From assembly GCF_000308615.1 (NCBI RefSeq), contig NZ_BAGB01000165.1, positions 49,117 to 113,116 of the forward strand: a stretch of 64,000 nt of DNA, read 5' to 3'. How positions within the stretch are numbered: position 1 is the first letter of the stretch; each line of letters starts with the position of its first letter. Of this stretch, positions 1 to 7,806 are shown one piece after another. The position numbers and the translations under genes are program-made. The DNA comes from Nocardia jiangxiensis NBRC 101359. Lineage in GTDB: Bacteria > Actinomycetota > Actinomycetes > Mycobacteriales > Mycobacteriaceae. The notes beneath the pieces are model-generated. The model worked only from the letters and a program-made list of their open reading frames with translations, ran no database searches and was not told the origin of the DNA.

Positions 1-1
1 C

Positions 2-256
2 GAGGTCATCGCTCCGGGATTCGGCAGAGACGAAGCTGCAGTCCTCGAGGTGCCGGTGTTCCTCGGCTTCGGTGAAGGATTCTTCGAACTCACCAGGGAC
101 CCGCGCGCTGAGCCGAGTTTTTATCGCGCCTCGCCTGATGTCACCCTGTTTGTGCTGCAGGGCGCTGCGCACTGCCACAACACCGCTTCGACGCGTGTCC
201 AACTTTGGGATCGTATCTCGAGCTGGGGCAATGCTGTTGCGCATAGTCTCGGTTGA
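2..256 (+). CDS. C-terminal part of an alpha/beta-hydrolase-like protein (5' truncated by window)
   Basis: The frame is open from base 2 and ends at the TGA at 254-256, giving 84 visible residues. The segment VPVFLGFGEGFF resembles the strand that precedes the acid residue of alpha/beta hydrolases, and QGAAHCHN fits the loop carrying the catalytic histidine. The nucleophile elbow would lie outside the window, so enzyme class and substrate cannot be given. It is followed by a MarR/MFS cassette in the same direction and may belong to that accessory block. The family assignment rests on these two short stretches and is tentative. Confidence 0.5.
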   Translation, partial: EVIAPGFGRDEAAVLEVPVFLGFGEGFFELTRDPRAEPSFYRASPDVTLFVLQGAAHCHNTASTRVQLWDRISSWGNAVAHSLG

Positions 257-358
257 CCGCGCCTCGGGCGAGCAGAAGCACCAGAGGTCGCGGTCGAGCC
301 GGAGGTGGGTGCACGATATCTCTTGTACCCCAACATTTTTGAGTCGGCTGATCAACTA

Positions 359-371
359 ACAAGATTCTTGT
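359..371. promoter_or_regulatory. candidate MarR operator
   Basis: ACAAGATTCTTGT is a perfect inverted repeat (arms ACAAGA and TCTTGT around one T). It ends seven bases before the marR start codon. MarR proteins usually repress their own promoter through short palindromes like this, so autoregulation of the marR/MFS pair is the inference. Confidence 0.4.
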
Positions 372-378
372 CGAAGGT

Positions 379-819
379 ATGAGTAAACCTCTGGTTACGG
401 TGTCTGAATCTGCATGGGAGGTCGCACGTGAGCTGCGTATAACACTGGTCCGGCTGCGGCGCCGGATCCTCGCGACGTCGGATAATCAGGAATTGACACC
501 GTCGCAGATGTCAGTTATGAGCCGGTTGACGTGCGGCGACTTTACCGCCAGCGAGATTGCCGCCGCGGAGCGCGTGCGGCCCCAGGCAATTGGGGTCACG
601 CTGTCGGCACTGGCCGAACGCGGCTTCGTCGATCGCCACCACGATCCGCACGATGGGCGGCGGCAACCGATCTCGCTCAGTAGTGCTGGGCGTGAATACA
701 TGACCAGCCGGGTCAAAGCTGGACAGGAATGGCTCGCGACGGCGATGGAGGAGGAGTATTCGGAAGCCGAGCGGCAGACCATGTTGCGCGCCCTGGCTCT
801 ACTCGAACGGTTTGGGTAA
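379..819 (+). CDS. MarR-family transcriptional regulator
   Basis: The 146-residue protein has the MarR layout: an N-terminal dimerisation helix, then a winged helix-turn-helix at about residues 40-105. The run FTASEIAAAERVRPQAIGVT forms the helix-turn-helix, and DRHHDPHDGRRQPISL is the wing with the DxRxx-type basic loop. It probably represses the MFS exporter gene that begins three bases after its stop codon and itself, through the palindrome just upstream. Co-transcription with the transporter suggests the inducing ligand is a transported or toxic small molecule. The ligand cannot be read from the sequence. Confidence 0.85.
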   Translation: MSKPLVTVSESAWEVARELRITLVRLRRRILATSDNQELTPSQMSVMSRLTCGDFTASEIAAAERVRPQAIGVTLSALAERGFVDRHHDPHDGRRQPISLSSAGREYMTSRVKAGQEWLATAMEEEYSEAERQTMLRALALLERFG

Positions 820-821
820 GG

Positions 822-2210
822 ATGACTTTTCTATTGCGGGTCAATAAGCATGAGGCACCACCAGACCGTTTCGATCGTCGGTTGTTACCTGCCATGATGC
901 TGAGTTCAGCCTTGAACCCAGTCAATTCATCCATTATTTCGGTTTCGCTGGTACCAATCGGCGTAGCGTTCGGCGCCTCAGCATCCGAGACCGCTTGGTT
1001 GGTGTCGGCGCTGTACCTGGCAACGGCTGTTGGGCAACCAGTCGTCGGGCGGCTTGTGGATCTGTACGGTCCTCGCTGGATCTACCTGGGTGGAACGATG
1101 CTGGCCGGCCTCGCTGGCCTATTGGGGGTGCTCGCACCCCAGTTTTGGGTTCTCGTCCTAGCGCGGGTGGTCCTGGGATTCGGTACGTGTGCAGGCTATC
1201 CCGCATCGATGTACTTGATTCGCAGCGAAGCTGATCGCACAGGGAAGGGCAGCCCTGCGGGCGTTCTCACCGCGTTGGCTGTTGCCAATCAGACGGTGAC
1301 GGTTATCGGGCCGACACTGGGTGGCTTGCTCATCCATGTCGGAGGCTGGCGAACGACCTTCGCCGTCAATATTCCACTCGCGCTTGCATGCTTGGTGCTG
1401 GGCGCGCGTAGAATACCGAAAGTCGTTGTTGCCCAACGAAGCACGTTGTCGAGCCTGGACTTTCCAGGCATCGGCCTCTTCACGGGAATGTTGGTCGCTC
1501 TCTTGATCTTCCTGATGAAGCCTCAAGTCGCGCATTGGTATCTACCGGTGATTGCATTGTTGGCAGGTATCGGCTTGATCATCCGCGAGATGCGCATCGC
1601 GCAGCCATTTCTTGATGTTCGGGTTCTCGGTGGAAATCTTCCCCTGGTGGCGACATTTCTGCGAAACCTACTCGCTTGTATGGTGCTCTACTGTTATCTC
1701 TACGGTTTCACACAGTGGCTGGAGCAGGGGCGTGGTCTGAGTGCCGCAGGGGCAGGACTTGTTTTGCTCCCTATGTCATTGACGGCGATCGGCGTCTCGA
1801 CCCTCACTGGTCGGCGGCCAGAGATCCGGGCGAAGCTCCTGGTCGGCAGTCTAGGCCAGGTCCTAGTGGCTGTCGTCTTGCTGACATTGCACTCTGGTTC
1901 GGCGATCTGGCTTCTGGTTGTGGGCTCGATGATCATGGGCATACCTCAAGGGCTGAATACCCTTGCCAACCAAAACGCCCTTTACTTACAGGCAGATCCG
2001 ACGCGGATCGGTTCGTCTGCGGGGCTGCTTCGGACTTCCACCTACTTCGGCGCGATCGGCGCGGCAGCTGCGGGCGGCGCGTTCCTATCATCGGGTTCCA
2101 GCGGGGCTGGTTTGCCGAGTCTTGCAGGATTCATGCTGGTTTCATCGGTAGCACTGGTTCTGTTGACAACACTCGATCGGTCGCTTGCGCGCCTCGGCCG
2201 GTCTCAGTGA
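822..2210 (+). CDS. MFS multidrug-type transporter (DHA2-like)
   Basis: The protein has about 462 residues and many hydrophobic helices, consistent with 12-14 membrane segments. It has the MFS signature region GRLVDLYGPRW after helix 2 and a motif C-like region, TVIGPTLGGLLI, in helix 5, typical of drug/proton antiporters of the DHA2 group. It likely exports a small molecule or drug in exchange for protons at the cytoplasmic membrane. The ATG at 822 lies two bases after the marR stop, so translation is probably coupled. A later methionine at about 894 is an alternative start because no good ribosome site precedes 822. The substrate is unknown. Confidence 0.85.
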   Translation: MTFLLRVNKHEAPPDRFDRRLLPAMMLSSALNPVNSSIISVSLVPIGVAFGASASETAWLVSALYLATAVGQPVVGRLVDLYGPRWIYLGGTMLAGLAGLLGVLAPQFWVLVLARVVLGFGTCAGYPASMYLIRSEADRTGKGSPAGVLTALAVANQTVTVIGPTLGGLLIHVGGWRTTFAVNIPLALACLVLGARRIPKVVVAQRSTLSSLDFPGIGLFTGMLVALLIFLMKPQVAHWYLPVIALLAGIGLIIREMRIAQPFLDVRVLGGNLPLVATFLRNLLACMVLYCYLYGFTQWLEQGRGLSAAGAGLVLLPMSLTAIGVSTLTGRRPEIRAKLLVGSLGQVLVAVVLLTLHSGSAIWLLVVGSMIMGIPQGLNTLANQNALYLQADPTRIGSSAGLLRTSTYFGAIGAAAAGGAFLSSGSSGAGLPSLAGFMLVSSVALVLLTTLDRSLARLGRSQ

Positions 2211-2535
2211 TGGGCCCACAGACCTTCCGCCTAGGGTTCTCGTTCCGCATCAACTCCGAATAGCCTGAGCGACGCCAAGCTTCGGATTTTCGGCCAAATA
2301 TCCTCGGATCGTCGCATCGCGACCCTCTCAGCTCAAATGCTCTTCGGTGATCGACGCGCGTATAGACAATCCCCGAGAGGGTGCGCTCTAGTTCCGTTAC
2401 GAGAGTGGTGAACTGGGGTCTGGTGCGGCGGCGTCGCCCGTACCTTGGTCCTGGGCTGCAGTCACGACCCAGTAGTTGGTGGGTGCGTGCTCCAGAGCCG
2501 CTGCGCCCGCTCGAAAGCCGGCGTTATCGAGCAAC

Positions 2536-2581
2536 CTCCCGATCAGAATCCAGAACGGCTGCCGTTCGTTCTGATCGGGAG
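2536..2581. repeat. 46-base hairpin-forming inverted repeat
   Basis: Outer arms CTCCCGATCAGAA (2536-2548) and TTCTGATCGGGAG (2569-2581) match perfectly. Inner arms GAACGGC (2553-2559) and GCCGTTC (2561-2567) continue the stem around a single T, broken only by a tcca/g bulge. No T-run follows on the plus strand, so it is not a textbook terminator. It could be an RNA stem, a protein-binding site or a fossil of a mobile element end. Confidence 0.6.
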
Positions 2582-2606
2582 GGGCGCGCCCCGTATCTTG
2601 TGGGCC

Positions 2607-2651
2607 TTGACACAGTCGAACGATCCTTCGTACTATATAAGATGTCAGACA
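2607..2651 (+). promoter_or_regulatory. sigma-70-type promoter with adjacent GntR/FadR-like operator
   Basis: TTGACA at 2607-2612 is followed after 18 bases by TACTAT at 2631-2636, a very good housekeeping promoter. Directly downstream, at 2643-2651, TGTCAGACA is a perfect palindrome of the TGT-N3-ACA type bound by FadR-subfamily GntR regulators. Placement at the expected start of transcription suggests repression of the downstream MFS/Sua5-like pair. No GntR gene is visible in the window. Confidence 0.5.
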
Positions 2652-2852
2652 AACTACCAACTCGTGCGGGTCCCCCTGCTCGCGATGCGGCTGTTCGAAT
2701 TTGATCCCTGACAGGTCGGTGCGAGGCGAGAAGCCTGCTCGGACCGGTTCTGTGGTGAACGGTGCGCCCGGCGAATCCTCGAAACTGTGGGCTGTCCGGG
2801 ACCCCGTCACCGTCAAGCTGCTACTCGGCAGCGTTAGAAAATGTAGGTCGAT

Positions 2853-4166
2853 GTGGACTCTTCGAATGCGGGTATCAGCCAACCTGCGCGGATGTGGTTG
2901 GTACCCCAATTGATCTGCTGGTTAGCACTGATTGCCGATGGATATGAGGTTTTCGTCTACGGTGCGACACTGCCGTTGATTATCCACGAAAAGACGTGGG
3001 GGATAACGGCGGCGTCGGCCGGAACTGTCGGGAGTGTATCCCTGGTGGGATTGCTGATCGGGGCCTTTGGAGCCGGAACATTGACCGATGTTTTCGGTCG
3101 CCGACGACTATTCCTTTTCTCGCTGACATTCTACTCGTTATCGGCACTTTTCTGCGCAGCGGCGGCGAACTTGGCGACGTTCGGCGCCGCACGTTTCATG
3201 ACGGGTCTCGGAATCGGCGGAATGATGCCCATCGTTGTCTCCATTGCTTCGGAGTTTGCGCCGCCTCGCTATCGCCATCGCGTTGTCTGTGCCGTCTTGA
3301 CCGGTCCGTTCTTCGGTGCAGTTGTGGCATCGTTTGCAGCCCTGGTGCTGCTGCCGCACGGCAGCTTCCGCGCGGTGTACGCCCTTGGGGCGATTCCGCT
3401 GGTAACGGTGTTGCCGATGGCATTCGCTTGGCTTCCCGAGTCCATGTCGTACCTATGGTTGCACCGGCAGGAGCTCGAAGCCGGCATCGTTGCCAGCAAG
3501 TACGGACTCGATGAATCGACGGAGAAGGTCGCCGATGTTCGGCCAGCGCGATCTCCAATCGTTGCGCTGTTCCAGCCGCAATATCGGTGGGCCACAATCG
3601 GGTTCTGGCTGACCATGGTTATCATACTCCTGATCATTTATGCCACGAGCACCTGGTTGCCACATTTCATGGTGCAGGCCGGCTTCCCGTTGGGTTCTTC
3701 GCTCGAGTTTCTGATGCTCTACAGTGTGAGCTCGATTATCGGCTCGGTGATAGTTTCCTGGATTGCTGAGCGAACCGGTGCGAGAACGATGATCGTAATA
3801 GGATTCTTTCTTTGCGCAGCCGGGTTCGTTCTGATTGCAGGAGCCTCGCGTATCGCGGCTATATGCGCGGTTGTGGTCGCAGGTTTCGGGACGGCTGCAG
3901 TACTGAACCTGATGTTGGACCATATCGCTGGCTTCTACCCCGCGGCCGCTCGTGCAACCGGCGTGGGCTGGGCAAATGGCGTCGGTCGATTCGGAGCAAT
4001 TGCCGGGCCCTCGTACGGCGGAATGGTTCTCACGATTTCACATGGGAGCCCGATGATCGCAGCTCTGGGTTTCGCGTTGCCTGCCATTCTCGGCGGCCTT
4101 GTGGTGGGGATTCCCCTCCAACGCAGTCCGCAAAGTGGCAGTGCATCAGCTGCGCCGCAGCGTTGA
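2853..4166 (+). CDS. MFS transporter, aromatic acid:H+ symporter-like (AAHS)
   Basis: The protein has 437 residues with 12 predicted membrane helices. The helix-1 motif ADGYEVFVYG corresponds to the D-G-Y-D-x-x-x-Y-G signature of AAHS carriers for benzoate, protocatechuate and similar acids. GTLTDVFGRRR is the conserved loop between helices 2 and 3. The probable role is proton-coupled uptake of an aromatic or other organic acid. The GTG at 2853 is chosen because it gives a normal N-terminal extension; an ATG at 2892 is the alternative. It is followed after 53 bases by the Sua5-like gene and is probably transcribed from the promoter near 2607. Confidence 0.8.
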   Translation: MDSSNAGISQPARMWLVPQLICWLALIADGYEVFVYGATLPLIIHEKTWGITAASAGTVGSVSLVGLLIGAFGAGTLTDVFGRRRLFLFSLTFYSLSALFCAAAANLATFGAARFMTGLGIGGMMPIVVSIASEFAPPRYRHRVVCAVLTGPFFGAVVASFAALVLLPHGSFRAVYALGAIPLVTVLPMAFAWLPESMSYLWLHRQELEAGIVASKYGLDESTEKVADVRPARSPIVALFQPQYRWATIGFWLTMVIILLIIYATSTWLPHFMVQAGFPLGSSLEFLMLYSVSSIIGSVIVSWIAERTGARTMIVIGFFLCAAGFVLIAGASRIAAICAVVVAGFGTAAVLNLMLDHIAGFYPAAARATGVGWANGVGRFGAIAGPSYGGMVLTISHGSPMIAALGFALPAILGGLVVGIPLQRSPQSGSASAAPQR

Positions 4167-4219
4167 ATTCATTGTCGCCGACACGTAGTCAAAGTACCCT
4201 GGGATAGGAGAAGTGTGGT

Positions 4220-4993
4220 ATGACACATTCCGCTAAACGTTCGGCCCGTACTCTCGGGCGACCAGACATTGCAGGTGACACACAGAAGCTGTGGGACGTG
4301 GTTTCCAATGACGGACTAGCGATCTTTCCGACCGATATGGGCTATTCGATTTGGGGTGGAAGTCTCGATGCAGTTCGACGGATCAACCAGGTGAAGCGCC
4401 GCGGTCCGCATAAACGGATCGGAATGGTGATCGGTCGAGATGCCCAGCGCGAGATTCTCGAGCTGGACGATCATCAATGGGATATGATCGACTGCGTCAG
4501 TATCGACTATGGTCTGCCGTGGTGCAGTATCGCGCGATATCGTTCGGACCACCCGTTGATGAGGCAGATTGAACCGGGCCTGCTGGACCTCTGCACGGCG
4601 AACAGCACCGTCGCGGCCGCTAGGAATCTGGGCGGCCCGTTTCTGTCTCGTGTCGAACAACTCAGTCTCGAGCACTTGCACCCGATATTCGGTACATCGG
4701 CGAACCTTACGGGCACTGGTGTCAAACACCGGGTCGAGGACATACAGTCCTCAATTCTCGACGCGGCTGACCTTGTGCTCGACTATGGACCGAGCCGTTC
4801 GATCGCCGGCGTTTCGGTCGGGGGTACACAATTCAATTTCGAGACTATGAAACTTATTCGATGGGGTGCAATGTTCGATTCGATCGCCTACGTGCTCAAA
4901 CGCCATTTCGATCTGGATCTTCCACCCGACCCAGGCCGTGAATCCAGCCCTCACGGGCACGTGGATGAATTCGGCCTCGCCAAGGCCGAATAG
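4220..4993 (+). CDS. Sua5/YciO/YrdC-domain protein (divergent)
   Basis: The 257-residue protein shows hallmarks of the YrdC fold. FPTDMGYSIWG near residue 37 corresponds to the P-T-D-T-x-Y-G nucleotide motif, KRRGPHKRIGMVIG to the K-x-R-P region, and GTSANLTGTG near residue 160 to the conserved S-A-N motif. Canonical members form L-threonylcarbamoyl-adenylate for tRNA modification. This copy is divergent and lies with two transporters, so a specialised carbamoyl-transfer or nucleotidyl role is possible. GGAG precedes the ATG. It is the last gene of the lower-GC left cassette. A housekeeping sua5 would be expected elsewhere in the genome. Confidence 0.7.
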   Translation: MTHSAKRSARTLGRPDIAGDTQKLWDVVSNDGLAIFPTDMGYSIWGGSLDAVRRINQVKRRGPHKRIGMVIGRDAQREILELDDHQWDMIDCVSIDYGLPWCSIARYRSDHPLMRQIEPGLLDLCTANSTVAAARNLGGPFLSRVEQLSLEHLHPIFGTSANLTGTGVKHRVEDIQSSILDAADLVLDYGPSRSIAGVSVGGTQFNFETMKLIRWGAMFDSIAYVLKRHFDLDLPPDPGRESSPHGHVDEFGLAKAE

Positions 4994-5129
4994 GCAGATT
5001 TAGCAGCCCCCTCCGGTCCTACGTGCATAATCCGGAGATTTGATCTGTGGAAATCTCCAATCGGCGTACGCCCATAGCGTCTTCGCAGCCATCGTGCCGC
5101 TCGGATGCGGGCGTTGCGAGTGCCGAATC

Positions 5130-5393
5130 GGATTCATCGGTGCCCTTCATGTCCAAAACAACTTGTGGGGCCAGGGCATCGCTACCGGTGCCCTGGCCTA
5201 CCTTCGTGACCAAGTGCCCGGCTACATCTAGCAGACCAGCCGCCACAAGCCCACCGCGAAATCGTTCTGGCTGCTGGTCGCCGAGCGCTCCGGCGAGGAC
5301 TATGCCGACACCCAGCCCGAGCACATGTGCGAGCACCTCGCACGGTTCTGGCGCAGCGGCCCGACCTGGCACGGGCAAGAATCCGGCAGCTGA
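5130..5393 (+). pseudogene. GNAT acetyltransferase-like remnant with in-frame amber codon
   Basis: In one frame the translation contains NNLWGQGIATGALAYLRDQV, which fits the acetyl-CoA-binding motif A (Q/R-x-x-G-x-G/A) of GNAT enzymes. A TAG at 5229-5231 follows, and the same frame continues with FWLLVAERSGEDYAD to a TGA at 5391. The N-terminal half is not recognisable and no start codon is convincing. It appears to be a decayed fragment. The family call rests mainly on the single glycine motif. Confidence 0.35.
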
Positions 5394-5474
5394 GCCACCA
5401 AGGCTTCGCCGGAATCGGCGAGTTCTGGTGTCGTGCACGAATTCTCGATCACGGGATCGTGTCGCACCGCCGAG

Positions 5475-6366
5475 TCATACTGAACCGCATGGGGTATGAG
5501 GCGGTGCGGATGTCCCGTCCCCGAGGCCCCATTGATGGTTGCCCTTGGCGAAATCGACGATCCCGGCCCGTGCGCCGGGCTCGAACGGGGCCCACTCATC
5601 GCAGGAGCGCCGCGCCAACCGAGTGAGGTGGGATTCGTTGCGGTACACGAATTTCATCCACCGATACACGTGCACCGGCGAAGCGAATCCCGCGCGGGAG
5701 ACGTGCACATGGATCCCGGCATCGCTATCGATGTACGCGCCGCGCTCCTCGAGTTCGGGCAGCAGATCCCATGGGAACTCCTGCATCGCGTACGGGTAGG
5801 ACATCGGGTGGGTGACCACCTCGAACCCGTGTCCGTACCCGATCACCGTCGTCCTCGAGATAGCCGAGGCGGCTCAGCTTCCTGGAGGCCAGGCGGGCGC
5901 AGTCGTAGCAGTCCCCGTCGGAGGTTTGAGTTCGAGCTCGAGGCCCAGGAACACGGGTCCGTCCCCCGTGGAGCAGCGGGGTGGGTTTGTAGCTGTAGTC
6001 GTGGATGTCGTTGCTGCGCGAGCAATCCGAGCAGTAGTCGGCATATCCGGTGATCAGTGCGTCGCAGCGCTGACAGGAGCAATAGTCGATCGCGCATTGC
6101 GCGCAGACTTCGGTGCCGTTGTCTACCTCTCGCAGATTGTGGTCCAGTAGCCCGCAGTCGTCGCAGCGGCAATAGCCCCCGGCGCAGTCGCCGCACAGCA
6201 CCCCGTCATCGACGGTCAGATGCTGCTCGGCCGCGGGCATGGAACACTCATCGCACCAAGGGGTCTGGGTGCAGGCATCACACAGTGGATGGCCGGTGCT
6301 CGGGTCGTCGGACCGCAGGGCAGTCGAACATGCCGAGCAACGCGCCTGAGTCACAGCAGAAGGCAT
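5475..6366 (-). pseudogene. amidoligase-like (Amidoligase_2) gene with cysteine-rich N-terminus, frameshifted and truncated
   Basis: From an ATG at 6366 the first frame encodes about 130 residues with many CxxC pairs (CSACSTAL, CDECS, CGDC, CRCDDCG), a probable multi-zinc ribbon. The motif HDYSYKPTPLLHG follows. The next motif, GPVFLGLELEL, is one frame away. SRKLSRLGYLEDDGD returns to the first frame. HGFEVVTHPMSY, IHVHVSRAGF and YRWMKFVYRN are read in another. These motifs in order match actinobacterial and phage putative amidoligases (glutamine-synthetase-fold COOH-NH2 ligases). The C-terminal part after FAKGNHQWG is lost. At least three frame changes make it a pseudogene unless there are sequencing errors. 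Confidence 0.7.
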
Positions 6367-6401
6367 GAGCAATCGCCTTTCGGGACAAGGGGATGCAGAC
6401 G

Positions 6402-6447
6402 ACAGCGCCCCGTCCCGTCCGCCGAGGCGGACAGAACGGGGCGCTGT
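6402..6447. terminator. large stem-loop between dprA-like and amidoligase-like genes
   Basis: ACAGCGCCCCGT (6402-6413) pairs with ACGGGGCGCTGT (6436-6447), and GTCCGCC (6417-6423) pairs with GGCGGAC (6426-6432). The bulges are cccg-sized and the loop is two bases. It lies downstream of the minus-strand dprA-like gene and upstream of the amidoligase-like gene, so termination of the former is likely. No clear T-run follows. Confidence 0.5.
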
Positions 6448-6635
6448 GATGGGGATAGAGCCGAAGGAACCGACCCGACGTGGAGCGGGGGTCAGCGGTG
6501 GAGCCCGCCCGAACAAGGTGAGGCCGGTGGCATGTCGGCTACCCGCGGGGAGAACTCGATGTGGCCGATGATCGGGATCGCCGGGGTGGCCGAGGTCCGC
6601 ACTCACCCATGAAGGCAGGAGCAGCAGAGGTGATC

Positions 6636-7504
6636 TCAGCCGAGGATGGTGTCCCGGATCTGGTCGATGGTGGTGACCAGTCGGGCTTGGCTGGTGCGGA
6701 TCATGTCGTGGCAGCCCGCGGACGTGGCTGAGGTGATCGTGCCTGGCACCGCGGCGACCGGGCGGCCCACTGCACGGTGTTGGCGGCGCCGCTGCGCAGG
6801 CCCGCTTCGCACACCAGCACTCCGAGCGAGAGCGCCGCGATGATCCGATTCCTTGCCAGGAACCGGGATTTCACCGGTCCGATGCCGGGCGGGTACTCCG
6901 AAATCACCAGGCCGGTCTCCACGATCCGGGCCAGGAGCCGCTCGTGCGCGGCAGGATACGGGCGGTCCAGCCCACACGGCAGCACCGCGATGGTCGACCC
7001 CTGCTCGGCCAGGGCCGCGGTGTGGGCGGCCGCGTCGACACCGAACGCGGCACCGCTGACCACAGTCCAACCCTGACGAGCCAATGCCCCGGCGAAATCG
7101 TGCGTGACACGTTGGCCGTAGCCCGACGCGACGCGAGACCCGACCACCCCGATCGTGTTGGATGCGAACAGTTCCGGCTCCTGCGGGCCGCGTACCCACA
7201 GCGCGACCGGGGCGTGCACGTCCGCGCCGAGTTCGTCGAGACGTGCGGGCCAGTGCGGGGCGTCGCGGGTGGGCAACCTGCCACCCATCAAAGCGGTTCG
7301 GAACAGGTCGTCCTCGGCGCGCTGCCAATCCCGTGGACCGTAGCGGGCATCGATCACCCCGCTCACGACCCGGTCGGCCGCGTCGACCGCGCCGTGCGCG
7401 TGCACGAGTTCGGCAACCATCCCCGGCGCGGACAGCGCCACCCGGGACAGCAACGCCCACGCACGATGCCGCTGCGGGTCGGGTGTAAGCGTGGTGTCGG
7501 TCAT
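6636..7504 (-). pseudogene. dprA: DprA/Smf-like DNA-processing protein, frameshifted near the C-terminus
   Basis: DprA loads RecA on incoming single-stranded DNA during transformation. The Rossmann-like core is clear: VVGSRVASGYGQRVTHDFAG, VVSGAAFGVDAAAHTAAL and SRFLARNRIIAALS. The core frame runs from the ATG at 7504 to SGAANTVQWA near 6770. The expected continuation GRPVAAVPGTITSATSAGCH lies in another frame and runs to a TGA at 6636. A one- or two-base indel, with loss of two or three residues at the helix, explains this. It sits in a patch of decayed accessory genes and is probably not the only dprA of the organism. Confidence 0.75.
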
Positions 7505-7746
7505 CGACTGCACAGTGGCGCTCCTCTCGATGAAACGGATTGGCACGAGCGATGCGCGCGCCGGTGCCCCGGCGCCACAGTGAACCTGACGGGCCCTGGG
7601 TGTTAGCCGACATTGAAAATGCCGACGTAGCGGGCGCTTTCAGGCGTTGGGTTTGCCGATGAAGCTGGAACTTGTGACGGGCTCCTCGGCGGCGGAACCT
7701 GGCCGACGTCGGCCGCCGCGAACGAGGGAACCCTCTGTCGCTTGTT

Positions 7747-7761
7747 AGGTAAGCGTTGCCT
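7747..7761. promoter_or_regulatory. candidate DtxR/IdeR-type metal regulator box
   Basis: AGGTAAGCGTTGCCT is a quasi-palindrome (AGGTAA and TTGCCT). It matches 11 of 15 positions of the core AGGTTAGCCTAACCT bound by DtxR/IdeR-family repressors. It lies 45 bases before the ZIP transporter start, where it would overlap the promoter, so metal-dependent control of the transporter is inferred. Confidence 0.4.
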
Positions 7762-7806
7762 GTCATAGGCTGGCTCGTCCGCTCACGCTCTAGCCGAGGT
7801 CCTCTC

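Larger units (their letters stand above)
2211..2852. other. 642-base intergenic region with hairpin, promoter and operator
   Basis: No convincing gene is seen on either strand. The frames that stay open lack initiation signals and resemble no family. The region holds a strong 46-base hairpin at 2536-2581 and a consensus-like promoter with a palindromic operator at 2607-2651. The transcript of the following MFS gene would therefore have a leader of roughly 200 bases. The first few hundred bases after the upstream MFS gene show nothing recognisable. Confidence 0.5.

Noticed and set aside
2397..2909. A 170-codon minus-strand frame in the intergenic region
   Set aside because: No ribosome site or family resemblance, and it overlaps the promoter, the hairpin and the start of the MFS gene.
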